Source: DATAEK01 sp036258055
Lineage (GTDB): Bacteria; Acidobacteriota; Vicinamibacteria; Vicinamibacterales; 2-12-FULL-66-21
Direction of reading: 5' to 3'
NCBI GenBank assembly: GCA_036258055.1
Contig: DATAEK010000308.1
Location: 1-12,249, forward strand
DNA length: 12,249 nt
The notes beneath the pieces are model-generated. The model ran no database searches, had not been told where the DNA came from, and saw nothing but the letters and a program-made list of their open reading frames with translations. The position numbers and the translations under genes were made by a program. Positions 1 through 7,463 of the stretch are shown here, piece after piece. How positions within the stretch are numbered: position 1 is the stretch's first letter; every line of letters starts with the position of its first letter.

Positions 1-1320
1 ACGGCAACCACGGATCGCCCGGCGCTGCTTCGCGTGATGGGTCGATGGGACCTGACTGCCACGGGCGTCAATCAGGTCATCGGCGGCGCCATCTTCGCGG
101 TCCCGGCGATCCTGGCCGCAGCGGTCGGCGCCTGGAGCCCGTGGCTCACGATCGTCGTCGGCTTCACGTCGCTCCTGATCGCGGCCTCGATCGCGGAGGT
201 GGCCAGCCGCTTCGAAGGCACCGGAGGACCGTATCTCTACACGCGCGCGGCGTTCGGACGGTTCGCGGCATTCGAAGTCGGGTGGCTGTCGTGGGTGACG
301 CGCGTCGCGAGCTGGGCCTCGATTCTGCAAGTCTTCATCGCGACACTTGGGTTCTACTGGCCGTGGGCCACATCGGGGCTGCCGCGGGCGGTCCTGATGA
401 TTGCGGTCGTCGGTCTGATCACGGCGATCAACTATCGGGGCATTCGTCAGAGCAGCCTCGCGGTCAATCTCTTTACGGTGGGAAAACTCACGCCTCTCCT
501 GATCTTCATCGTGGTTGGCGTCTGGTTCGTGGATCCCGTGCGGGTGGTCCCAGCCGGCGTCCCGGAATTCGCGGCGCTCTCATCAACCGCGCTGACGCTC
601 GTATTCGCCTTCGGCGGCTACGAGAACATTCCGATACCTGCTGGTGAGGCACGCGACCCGCGCCGCAACATGCCGTTCGCGTTGATCCTGACGCTGGTCA
701 TCGTCACGGTTGTGTTCGCGTTGGTTCAGATCGTCGCGCTCGGAACCCTGCCGACGCTGGCGGCGTCGTCGACGCCGCTCGCCGACTCGGCGGCCGTGTT
801 CCTCGGTGCGGGCGGCGCCGCGCTGATGACTGCTGCCGCCCTCATTTCTGTGGCCGGCAACAACCTTGGAGGCGCGCTCGCGGGTTCGCGCATCCTCTTC
901 GCGCTCGCCGAGCAGGGCGACGTGCCGGCGCTCTTCTCGCGGATCCACCCGAGGTTTCGAACTCCCGGGCCTGCTGTGCTCACCACGTCCGCGGTGACGC
1001 TGACGCTGGGTCTGACCGGTACCTTCGCCGTGCTCGCGCAGGTGAGCGCGATCAGTCGCCTCATCGTCTACGTCGCGACCTGCAGCGCGACGCTGCGTCT
1101 CAGAGATCCGCGATTCAAAACCGTCGTTCCCGCCGCGGCCTTTGTCACGCCCATGGGCGCGGTCGTGCCGGTCGCGGCTATGTTGTGCGCGCTCGCGATT
1201 CTCGCCGGCGCGACGCGGCTGAACCTGCTGGCCGCGGGCGCCGGGCTCGCCGTCGGGGCGGTGATTTACGGCGTCTTCGCCAGGGAGGCCCACCTCCAGG
1301 TGACGCTAGAACAGAAATAA
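1..1320 (+). CDS. APC-superfamily amino acid permease (5' end probably outside window)
   Basis: This is a polytopic inner-membrane transporter, probably moving an amino acid or amine with a proton. The frame is open from base 1, and the residues before the first possible starts (GTG 34, ATG 37) still look like an APC N-terminus (LLRVMGRWDL). I therefore treat the gene as 5' partial, although a start at 34 or 37 would also give a near full-length protein of about 428 residues. Counting from GTG 34, the substrate-binding bend of helix 1 is GVNQVIGGAIF (11-21). The helix 2-3 region carries GTGGPYLYTRAAFG (62-75). The unwound helix 6 region reads FGGYENIPIPAGEARDP, close to the family pattern FxGFE...EExxxP. 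About eleven or twelve hydrophobic stretches follow one another. The family is clear; the substrate is not. The next gene starts 35 bases after the TAA stop. Confidence 0.88.
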   Translation, partial: TATTDRPALLRVMGRWDLTATGVNQVIGGAIFAVPAILAAAVGAWSPWLTIVVGFTSLLIAASIAEVASRFEGTGGPYLYTRAAFGRFAAFEVGWLSWVTRVASWASILQVFIATLGFYWPWATSGLPRAVLMIAVVGLITAINYRGIRQSSLAVNLFTVGKLTPLLIFIVVGVWFVDPVRVVPAGVPEFAALSSTALTLVFAFGGYENIPIPAGEARDPRRNMPFALILTLVIVTVVFALVQIVALGTLPTLAASSTPLADSAAVFLGAGGAALMTAAALISVAGNNLGGALAGSRILFALAEQGDVPALFSRIHPRFRTPGPAVLTTSAVTLTLGLTGTFAVLAQVSAISRLIVYVATCSATLRLRDPRFKTVVPAAAFVTPMGAVVPVAAMLCALAILAGATRLNLLAAGAGLAVGAVIYGVFAREAHLQVTLEQK

Positions 1321-1321
1321 C

Positions 1322-1348
1322 TTTACAATGCAAAGAAGAAGGTATAAA
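1322..1348 (+). promoter_or_regulatory. Possible promoter of the small membrane protein gene
   Basis: A TTTACA box (1322-1327) and a TATAAA box (1343-1348) are separated by 15 bases, slightly short of the usual 17. The AT-rich run stands out in GC-rich surroundings and lies directly after the permease stop. A start of transcription 7 to 8 bases after the -10 box would fall at about 1355-1356, on the ATG itself, giving a leaderless mRNA. The purine run AAGAAGAAGG inside the element could instead act as a distant ribosome-binding site on a read-through transcript. This is sequence pattern only. Confidence 0.35.
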
Positions 1349-1355
1349 TGGCCGT

Positions 1356-1727
1356 ATGCTGAAGCACCTCCTCCTCGGGCTCTGTGGTCTGACCGCCCTC
1401 GCCGTCGCCTACCTGACCGCGTCGGTGCTCGTACTGCGGCCGCCCCGCGCGAATCTCGCGGCCTGGCTGCCGTTGGCCACGCTCCTGATCGCGCAGTGCG
1501 TGCTGACGTTTGTCGCGGCCGCCCGGCCGCTGGTCTGGTTGCGGCTGCTCGTGGCGGCCGGCGGGGCAGGGTTGATCGTGATTGGTGTCTGGATGGTGCA
1601 CGGCACGCTGACCTCGGATCACTTCGAGGGCTACGCGCTCGTGCTGGGTGCGATGCTCGCCGTGCAGGGCGCGCTGACCGTTGCGGCCTTCTTCAAGATC
1701 CACGATGTCGCGCACGGCATTAGCTGA
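1356..1727 (+). CDS. Small four-helix membrane protein of unknown function
   Basis: I do not recognise a family for this 123-residue protein. It shows four hydrophobic segments, at about residues 4-27, 35-55, 60-81 and 92-113. The polar stretches are short: RPPRAN after helix 1, ARP before helix 3 and TSDHFEG before helix 4. There is no signal-peptidase site, cysteine motif or obvious catalytic residue. The frame is open far upstream inside the permease, but that part reads as arginine-rich shadow sequence. ATG 1356 is chosen because hydrophobic, protein-like sequence begins there and a promoter-like element ends just before it. An ATG at 1348 is out of frame and stops after four codons. It follows the permease on the same strand, so a joint transcript or an accessory role is possible but unproven. 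Confidence 0.62.
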   Translation: MLKHLLLGLCGLTALAVAYLTASVLVLRPPRANLAAWLPLATLLIAQCVLTFVAAARPLVWLRLLVAAGGAGLIVIGVWMVHGTLTSDHFEGYALVLGAMLAVQGALTVAAFFKIHDVAHGIS

Positions 1728-1776
1728 CGGTTGCTGTTCCGGCACTCTCCAGGCGGCCTCGCTCTCCCTAAGCGAT

Positions 1777-1790
1777 CGACCGATCGGTCG
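1777..1790. promoter_or_regulatory. Perfect 14-bp palindrome, candidate repressor operator
   Basis: CGACCGATCGGTCG is a perfect inverted repeat with no spacer. It resembles operators bound by TetR-family dimers, which often contain GACC...GGTC half sites. It lies in the 222-base gap between the small membrane protein and the monooxygenase, 160 bases before the latter's ATG. Palindromes of GATC-rich type arise by chance in GC-rich DNA, and no regulator gene is present in the window, so the role is inferred. The rest of the gap shows a weak -10-like CATAAT at 1839-1844 without a convincing -35 box, and nothing else. Confidence 0.35.
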
Positions 1791-1949
1791 CCACGTCGCA
1801 GCCAGGTCCGCTGACGTCTGATCCGAATCGACCCATTCCATAATGTCTGTTGGTGTCCGCCTGCCGGTTGCGGCGGCACGCGGACCTTCCGACATGCCAA
1901 AAGCCTGCTGGCTCTTTCGACGCGCTGAAGTTGCCCGCGAACGAATCGC

Positions 1950-3092
1950 ATGACGCCAACGGTCGCCATCGCCGGCGCCGGGATCGGCGGTCTCACGCTC
2001 GCCATCGCCCTGCGCCGCCGCGGTGTTCCCGTCACCGTTCTCGAACGTGCGTCCGAGCTGAAGCCCGCAGGCGCCGGCATCGCGCTCGGCCCGAACGCGA
2101 TCGTGGCGCTCGAGCGACTGGGTCTTCGAAGCGCCATCGTCGGCGCCGGCGCATCGATTGGCCGCTCGGCGATTCTCGATTCGGACGGACGCGTGCTTGG
2201 CGCCGAACTGGATGTCGCGGCACTCGAGCGTGAGGTTGGCGCGCCGGTCGTCGCGCTGCAGCGCACGCGACTCCATGACGTGCTCGTCGACGCCGCCGGT
2301 CCGGGGGTCGTGCGGCTAGGCTTCACCGTTCTCGAGTACGAAAATTTGGGCGATCGCGTCCGCGTCATTTCGACCGAGGGCGATCGCGTGGAAGCCGATT
2401 TGCTGGTTGGAGCGGACGGGCTGAATTCGTCCGTTCGTGCACAGCTCGTGAGCGACGGCGCCCCGAAGTACTCGGGCTATACCAGCTGGCGTGGAGTCAC
2501 ACCGGCCGGCGCCGTTGCTCCACCGCAGCGCATGACCGAAAGCTGGGGTCGCGGCGAGCGATTCGGCATCGTGAACATCGGTTCCGGAGAGATTTATTGG
2601 TTCGCCGTCGCCAATGCCAAGGCGGGCGGCACTGACGCCGACGTGCGCGAGGAGCTGCTGGCGCGATTCGGCGGCTGGCACGAACCGGTTGCCGCGATTG
2701 TTCGCGCGACACCTGCCGCTCGAATCCTGCGCACCGACATCAGCGATCGCGACCCCATCGACTGCTGGCATCGCGGCCCCGTCGTCCTCCTCGGCGACGC
2801 GGCGCATCCGATGACGCCGAACCTGGGTCAGGGCGCGGGGCAGGCCATCGAGGATGCCGTCGTCCTCGATCAGTGTCTATCGGCCGGCCCCACGATCGAT
2901 GCAGCCGTTCGGCGTTACGAAGTCCGGCGCGTGTCGCGCGCCAACCGGCTGGTCCTCGCCTCGCGACGGGTCGGTGCAATTGCGCAATGGCAGAACGCTG
3001 CAGCCGTCTGGCTGCGGGATACGGGGATGCGTCTGACGCCGGCATCCGTCGCGATCTCGCAGGCACGAAGGATCATGCAGGCTGAGATATGA
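1950..3092 (+). CDS. FAD-dependent monooxygenase (aromatic hydroxylase / epoxidase type)
   Basis: This is a class A flavoprotein monooxygenase that would use NAD(P)H and O2 to hydroxylate or epoxidise a small organic substrate in the cytoplasm. The 380 residues match the family length for the single-domain type. The Rossmann dinucleotide motif GAGIGG is at 9-14, with the ribose-binding Glu at 32. The conserved basic stretch LQRTRLHDVL is at 103-112. The DG motif GADG is at 154-157. The second FAD motif, LLGDAAHPMTPNLGQG, is at 280-295. It resembles 3-hydroxybenzoate 6-hydroxylase, salicylate hydroxylase and zeaxanthin epoxidase-like members, and the substrate cannot be chosen from sequence alone. 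ATG 1950 is the only start: an in-frame TGA sits at 1926-1928 with no start codon between. There is no clear Shine-Dalgarno site. No aromatic-degradation genes flank it, so it looks like a lone enzyme, perhaps controlled through the palindrome upstream. Confidence 0.92.
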   Translation: MTPTVAIAGAGIGGLTLAIALRRRGVPVTVLERASELKPAGAGIALGPNAIVALERLGLRSAIVGAGASIGRSAILDSDGRVLGAELDVAALEREVGAPVVALQRTRLHDVLVDAAGPGVVRLGFTVLEYENLGDRVRVISTEGDRVEADLLVGADGLNSSVRAQLVSDGAPKYSGYTSWRGVTPAGAVAPPQRMTESWGRGERFGIVNIGSGEIYWFAVANAKAGGTDADVREELLARFGGWHEPVAAIVRATPAARILRTDISDRDPIDCWHRGPVVLLGDAAHPMTPNLGQGAGQAIEDAVVLDQCLSAGPTIDAAVRRYEVRRVSRANRLVLASRRVGAIAQWQNAAAVWLRDTGMRLTPASVAISQARRIMQAEI

Positions 3093-3107
3093 GCGAGGCG
3101 GGCGGAG

Positions 3108-3120
3108 CGGCGGGACGCCG
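3108..3120. terminator. Small GC hairpin between convergent genes
   Basis: CGGCG (3108-3112) and CGCCG (3116-3120) form a 5-bp stem with a 3-base loop. This lies in the 39-base gap between the monooxygenase and the convergent ATP-grasp gene. There is no U-run on either strand, so it would be a weak terminator at best. It is listed because it is the only candidate in the gap. Confidence 0.2.
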
Positions 3121-3131
3121 GCAGTCGATGT

Positions 3132-4277
3132 CTACGGTCGTGACGGCTTCTCGCTGTGCCCGTCGTCGCGCCGGTGGTGGAAGCTGCTGATCGCCTGCAC
3201 GACGTCGGCGGCGATGGGCGCGAGCATGCCGCGGAGTCGCTGCACGGGCGCAGAGTCCAGCGCTCCCTGAACGACGCGGATTCGCAGCAGCGCCCGGCGC
3301 AGTGATCGGGCTTCCGCTGTCATCTGGCGGCGGGTCGGCGGCGCGATCGTAATCGGCAGTTCTCCAAGCCCCACGTTCGGGACGTCGATCGCCCGCAGCG
3401 CATCGAGGAACTGCGTGTGGAACGCCACGCGCGTGACCTCCATCATCGCCCGGAAGCGTTCGTGCATCTCGACGCGAGGGTGACGGTCCGATCGGGTCAG
3501 TGTCGGGTTGGTGTTGATCTCCCAGACCTGCGGGACACCGTCGACAATCCCATAGTCGATCCGGCCGAATTCGATTCGGGCGATCCGGAACACCTCCCAC
3601 AGCCACGCATCGTGCGGCCGCTCGTCGAAATACCGGCGCTCCTCGTTGATCGTGTCCTCGTTGACGAGGCTATTGCCCGATTTGCTCACCCAGAAATCGC
3701 TGACGTGGACGTGGCGCGGCAGCATCCGCTCGCCGATCCGAAGCGCCGAGTACTTGCGGTACAACCCGTCGGCGCCTCGCGGATCACAGAATTCGACGAC
3801 GAGCAGATCGGTCCGGCGGTAGCCGCGCAGCACGTACTCGGTGAGCGCACGCCGGAGCGACTGGGCGTCAGGCAGGATGCCGCTCAACCCGCCGTCGTGG
3901 CGATGTTCCTGCCGTACGAAGACGGGATACCGAAGCCCGGTGAGCGATTCCGATGCACGGCGCGCACGAAACCGGTTGATCCCCGCCGCGTGGAGGGCTT
4001 CGAGGAGATCGTAACGGCACAGCACGCGCTCCGGGTCGTTGAACACCGTCAGGCCACGGTGCTGCAGGCGGTGACCGATGGCCGAGGCGACGGCGCGTCC
4101 GGTCGGCCCGATCTGATCGACGGCGGCGAAGATGGCGCTCGACGCAGGGATGGCTTTCATCGACGGCAGGAGCTCGTACTCGACGATCTTGACCGTGTCG
4201 GCGATCGACACGCCGCGATAGCGCAGATAGGAGCGCATGCCGTGCGCGCCCTCGTGATCCACGAAGAACTGGATCAT
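3132..4277 (-). CDS. ATP-grasp-like protein, putative amide/peptide ligase
   Basis: This 381-residue protein reads as an ATP-grasp enzyme, a fold that activates a carboxylate as acyl-phosphate and joins it to an amine or similar nucleophile. The entry region NDPERVLCRYDLLEALHAAG (80-99) matches the usual Asn-Asp-Pro and K/R...L...AGI pattern. YPVFVRQE (117-124) is the first nucleotide-binding strand, with Arg122 where most members have Lys. DGGLSGIL (128-135) would be the flexible loop. The metal site is FGRIDYG (237-243) followed by VWEINTNP (251-258), with Glu253 and Asn255 as ligands. The C-terminal 80 residues are helical and basic and do not match the fold. ATG 4277 is chosen because it overlaps the TGA of the ABC gene as ATGA. 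The frame's 31-residue upstream extension lies wholly inside that gene. I see no partner peptide or second ligase, so the product is unknown. A catalytically weakened or structural role remains possible. Confidence 0.8.
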   Translation of the reverse strand: MIQFFVDHEGAHGMRSYLRYRGVSIADTVKIVEYELLPSMKAIPASSAIFAAVDQIGPTGRAVASAIGHRLQHRGLTVFNDPERVLCRYDLLEALHAAGINRFRARRASESLTGLRYPVFVRQEHRHDGGLSGILPDAQSLRRALTEYVLRGYRRTDLLVVEFCDPRGADGLYRKYSALRIGERMLPRHVHVSDFWVSKSGNSLVNEDTINEERRYFDERPHDAWLWEVFRIARIEFGRIDYGIVDGVPQVWEINTNPTLTRSDRHPRVEMHERFRAMMEVTRVAFHTQFLDALRAIDVPNVGLGELPITIAPPTRRQMTAEARSLRRALLRIRVVQGALDSAPVQRLRGMLAPIAADVVQAISSFHHRRDDGHSEKPSRP

Positions 4278-6076
4278 GCGCGCTTCTCCGAATCCTCGCT
4301 GTGAGGCCGCGCCTCGTGTGTGGACGGTCGCAGCGCCTGTGCTTCCCACAACTGGCGGTACAGCGTGCACCGCAGCAGCAGATCGTCGTGTCGATCGAGG
4401 CCCATCACGCGGCCGCGATCGAGGACGAGGATCCGCGAGGCGTTGCGGAGCGTCGACAACCGATGCGCCACCACGAATGTTGTCCGTCCGCGCATCAGCG
4501 TCGTCAGCGCGCGCTGCACGCGCGCTTCGGCAATCGAATCCAGGCTCGACGTCGCCTCGTCGAGGATCAGGATCGGCGCGTTCTTGAGAATCGCACGGGC
4601 GACGTTGACGCGCTGGACCTGGCCGCCGGAGAGCATTCTGCCCGCCATGCCGACGACCGTGTCGTAGCCCTGCGGCAGCCGCACGATGTCATCGTGGATC
4701 TCGGCGGCTCGTGCGGCCTGTTCGACCTCGCCGTCGGAGCTGTCGGGGCGACCACACCGGATGTTCTCCCGGACGGTCGTCGCGAACAGGAACGGCTCCT
4801 GCGTCACGATCGCGATCAGGCGGTGCAGGTCGGCCAGCCGATAGGCACGCACGTCGCGGCCGTTGACGCGGACCTGGCCACTCGACGGATCGTAGAACCG
4901 CGCCACCAGATTCAGGAGCGTCGTCTTGCCGGATCCCGACGGTCCGACGATACCGAGGACGTCGCCGGCGGCGAGATCGAACGAGACCTCACACAACACG
5001 GTTGCCGATCCGTCGTAGCTGAACGCGACGCGGTCGAACGAGACACCCTCGACGTGCGCGAGTGGCAGTGGTTGCGGTGGATCGGTCACACCGGGCTGCT
5101 CCGCGAGCAATTCCTCGATCCGCTTGAGCGACGCGCCGTAGCGCTGAATCTGCAGGTACTGAGCGTTCAGCTGGTAGAGCGGTCCGTGCGCCGTACGCAC
5201 GGCCATGATGAACGCCAGCAGTGCCGGCCATGTCAGCCGGCCGTCCATGACCTGAAACCCGCCCAGGATCGTGATGATGACCAGGCTCAGGCCGCCGAGC
5301 GAGTCGAGGGCCACCTGGCCGAGCGCCGTGATCCGGGTGATCCGGATCAGCTCCTCGAAGTAGACCCGTGTCCGGCGCACGGCCTCGCGCGCCTCCCCCT
5401 CCTCGCCCTGATAGATCTTGATGATCCGGATCCCGCGGAGCATCTGCAGAATCGTGTCGAAGAGCACGTATCCTTTGCGCCGCAGCCCGACCGAGCGCTT
5501 TCGGATCCGCTTGGCGGTCGCGAGGACAGGCGCCGCGGCGATGCCAAACACGGCAAGGCTCATGAGCGCGAGATCGGGGCTCATCCACGTGGCCGTCGCG
5601 AGGAGACCTATCGCCGTCACGCCCTGCAGGCTCATTTCAGCTGCCGCGATCACGACGAGGCGCAGGCGCCCCACGTCTTCGCGCACCGCTTCGATCACGT
5701 CGCCGTGGCTTTGTCGATCGAAGAACGCGACCGAGAGTCTGAGCAGGTGACGAATCAGCCGCTCCATCACGCCGATCTCGATCGATCGGATGATGCGCTG
5801 CTGCACGATCGTGTTGTCGTAGCCGAGCGCCGCCGCACCGAGGAACGCCGTCAGCAGCAGCCCGGCGACGACCCAAAGGCCACCGCGCGGTCCCAGCATG
5901 GCGCTGAATGCGCCGGACACGCCGTGCGGCTGTCCGAGCGCCCCGCCGAGAAACGCACGAATCAGCAGGATGGCCGCCATCAGGAGGATGGTCCGGCCGA
6001 TCGTCGTCACGGCGAAACGCGCCAGCAGCCGCTTCTCGCGAAGCAGCAGCCCGACGACATAATGCGAGCGAATCAT
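4274..6076 (-). CDS. ABC exporter, fused membrane and ATPase domains
   Basis: This is a half-transporter of the type IV exporter class (MsbA/LmrA/HlyB-like) that would work as a dimer to push a lipid, peptide or drug-like molecule out of the cytoplasm. Its 600 residues are normal for the class. The membrane domain (about 15-320) has hydrophobic stretches near 22-42, 65-85, 138-160, 165-185, 255-275 and 281-296. The ATPase domain is complete: A-loop Tyr354, Walker A GPSGSGKTT (378-386), Q-loop Gln426, signature LSGGQ (482-486), Walker B ILILDEATS (502-510) with catalytic Glu507, and H-loop His538. No N-terminal C39 peptidase domain is present. ATG 6076 follows GAGG by five bases, and the preceding symporter stops seven bases upstream. 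A TTG start at 6100 would lie inside that gene. It sits mid-operon and overlaps the ATP-grasp gene by four bases. Confidence 0.95.
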   Translation of the reverse strand: MIRSHYVVGLLLREKRLLARFAVTTIGRTILLMAAILLIRAFLGGALGQPHGVSGAFSAMLGPRGGLWVVAGLLLTAFLGAAALGYDNTIVQQRIIRSIEIGVMERLIRHLLRLSVAFFDRQSHGDVIEAVREDVGRLRLVVIAAAEMSLQGVTAIGLLATATWMSPDLALMSLAVFGIAAAPVLATAKRIRKRSVGLRRKGYVLFDTILQMLRGIRIIKIYQGEEGEAREAVRRTRVYFEELIRITRITALGQVALDSLGGLSLVIITILGGFQVMDGRLTWPALLAFIMAVRTAHGPLYQLNAQYLQIQRYGASLKRIEELLAEQPGVTDPPQPLPLAHVEGVSFDRVAFSYDGSATVLCEVSFDLAAGDVLGIVGPSGSGKTTLLNLVARFYDPSSGQVRVNGRDVRAYRLADLHRLIAIVTQEPFLFATTVRENIRCGRPDSSDGEVEQAARAAEIHDDIVRLPQGYDTVVGMAGRMLSGGQVQRVNVARAILKNAPILILDEATSSLDSIAEARVQRALTTLMRGRTTFVVAHRLSTLRNASRILVLDRGRVMGLDRHDDLLLRCTLYRQLWEAQALRPSTHEARPHSEDSEKRA

Positions 6077-6083
6077 GGCGGCC

Positions 6084-7400
6084 TCAGGACAACGCGGCAA
6101 CCTGCTCGCCGGCGGGGGCCCGCTCGGCGTCAGCAGCCGCGGCCGCGGGCGAGAACCTCGCGACGATCGACGCCGCGGTCATGTCGCCCGTGACGTTCAG
6201 GACCGTCTTGAGCACGTCCGTCACGCTGTCGACGGCTTCGAAGAGGAGGATGCCCTCGAGCGGCACGCCGGCCGCGAGATAGAGCGGCAGCGTCTGCGTG
6301 GATCCGCTGCTCGGAATGCCGGCCGTCGAGAAACTGAGGATCAGCGCGCTCAGCGCGAAGGTGGCAAGCTGCGGAAGCGACAGCGGGATGCCGTAGAGAT
6401 AGGCCATGAACATGACCTTCGCCGGGGCCGAGATCGTGCGGTTCACTTTGAACGTCGAGACGGCGAGCGGCAGCACGAATCCGCTGACGACCGGCGACAT
6501 GACGAGCCGGCGCTCAGCGCCCTGGAGAAGCGCGGGCAGCGAGGCGAGCGACGATCGCGTCGAGACGCCGACGATCTGCGATGGGAGCGCCGCAGCGGCG
6601 AACCTTCGCAGCGGCACTCCGCCGACGATTGCGGCAATCGGATACAGCGCGAGGTTGAAGGCCACCAGGAGGATCGCCAGCACCGCGACGAACCCGACGA
6701 GCGCACCGGCCGCCTTCATCCCGATCTCGGTCGCCAGCGACAAGCCGAGCGCGAACACCCCGATCGGTGCCACGCGCATAATCCAGCCGACGAGCGTGAG
6801 CATCGCCTCGGCGATAGCCTGGCAGGCGGCAGTGACCACGACGCGCCCTTCGGCGCGCGATCGCGACAGCGCGAGCGCGAACAGGATCGTAAAGAAGAGG
6901 AGCGGCAGCAGATCGTCCTGGACGGCCGACTTCAGCGGATTCGTCGGAACGAATGCCACGAGCCAGTCGCCCGGCGACGTTGCCGCCAGGGGCCCGGTCG
7001 GCTGCGTGGTCGCGGGTTTGAGCGCCCCGAGGGTTCCGGGAGGCGGTGCCAGCAGTGAGATGAGCAGCGGCGCCGCGACGATGGTGAACGCCGCAGCCGT
7101 GACGAGCAGTCCGACGAACGACGCGAGCGCGAGCCCTCCCATCCGGCCAACCGCACGCCCTCGCGCGGACACCACGGCGACGGTCAGTTGGGTGACGACG
7201 AGCGGGATCACCGTCATCCGGAGCGCGTTGACCCACGCGCGGCCCACGGGGGAGGCAATCTTCACGAGCCATGCGATCGCGGTCCCGGGATGGGTATGGA
7301 TCCAGATGCCGAGGCTGATCCCGGCGGCCAGGCAGACCAGTGAACCCAATGTGAGGAGCCACGTCGTGCGGCGGCGGGGGAGCGGCTGCGATCCCTGCAT
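6084..7400 (-). CDS. Dicarboxylate/amino acid:cation symporter, divergent (DAACS/SDF family)
   Basis: This is a secondary transporter of the GltP/DctA fold that normally imports glutamate, aspartate or C4-dicarboxylates with Na+ or H+. From ATG 7400 it has 438 residues, the usual size. Recognisable parts in order are VNALRMTVIPLVV (57-69), FVPTNPLKSAV (150-160), the Ser-rich hairpin-1 tip GVSTRSSLASLP (278-289), the helix-7 segment KVNRT (318-322), the hairpin-2 loop STAGIPSSGSTQ (358-369), and helix 8 DVLKTVLNVTGD (395-406). Two key sites differ from the model GltPh: NMDGT is KVNRT, and the Arg that binds the side-chain carboxylate is Lys398. Substrate or ion coupling may therefore be altered. 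A GTG start at 7463 with GGAGAGG before it would add 21 residues; ATG 7400 is preferred because helix 1 then begins near residue 13. It is the first gene of the operon. Confidence 0.9.
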   Translation of the reverse strand: MQGSQPLPRRRTTWLLTLGSLVCLAAGISLGIWIHTHPGTAIAWLVKIASPVGRAWVNALRMTVIPLVVTQLTVAVVSARGRAVGRMGGLALASFVGLLVTAAAFTIVAAPLLISLLAPPPGTLGALKPATTQPTGPLAATSPGDWLVAFVPTNPLKSAVQDDLLPLLFFTILFALALSRSRAEGRVVVTAACQAIAEAMLTLVGWIMRVAPIGVFALGLSLATEIGMKAAGALVGFVAVLAILLVAFNLALYPIAAIVGGVPLRRFAAAALPSQIVGVSTRSSLASLPALLQGAERRLVMSPVVSGFVLPLAVSTFKVNRTISAPAKVMFMAYLYGIPLSLPQLATFALSALILSFSTAGIPSSGSTQTLPLYLAAGVPLEGILLFEAVDSVTDVLKTVLNVTGDMTAASIVARFSPAAAAADAERAPAGEQVAALS

Positions 7401-7463
7401 GTATAAGCGAGAGACGCCCGGGTGCAAGAAGGCCGCCGCGGGCGCGAGCGAAGACGATAGCAC

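Noticed and set aside
1323..2276. Minus-strand open frame of 317 codons across the small membrane protein and monooxygenase start
   Set aside because: Its composition is Arg/Gln/Glu-rich without a fold, and it overlaps two better-supported plus-strand genes.
3417..4304. Plus-strand open frame of 295 codons opposite the ATP-grasp gene
   Set aside because: It is an antisense shadow: charged, low-complexity composition, no motif, and a real coupled gene on the other strand.
6077..6100. TTG start adding eight residues to the ABC exporter
   Set aside because: It lies inside the symporter gene, and ATG 6076 has a well-placed GAGG site.
4301..6193. Very long plus-strand open frame (630 codons) opposite the ABC exporter
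   Set aside because: It is rich in Arg, His, Gln and Asp with no domain or hydrophobic core, as expected for the antisense frame of a GC-rich gene. The opposite strand encodes a complete ABC transporter.
7400..7427. Promoter-like TTGCAC/TATACA pair on the minus strand before the symporter
   Set aside because: The -10 box overlaps ATG 7400, so transcription would begin inside the gene with no usable in-frame start downstream.
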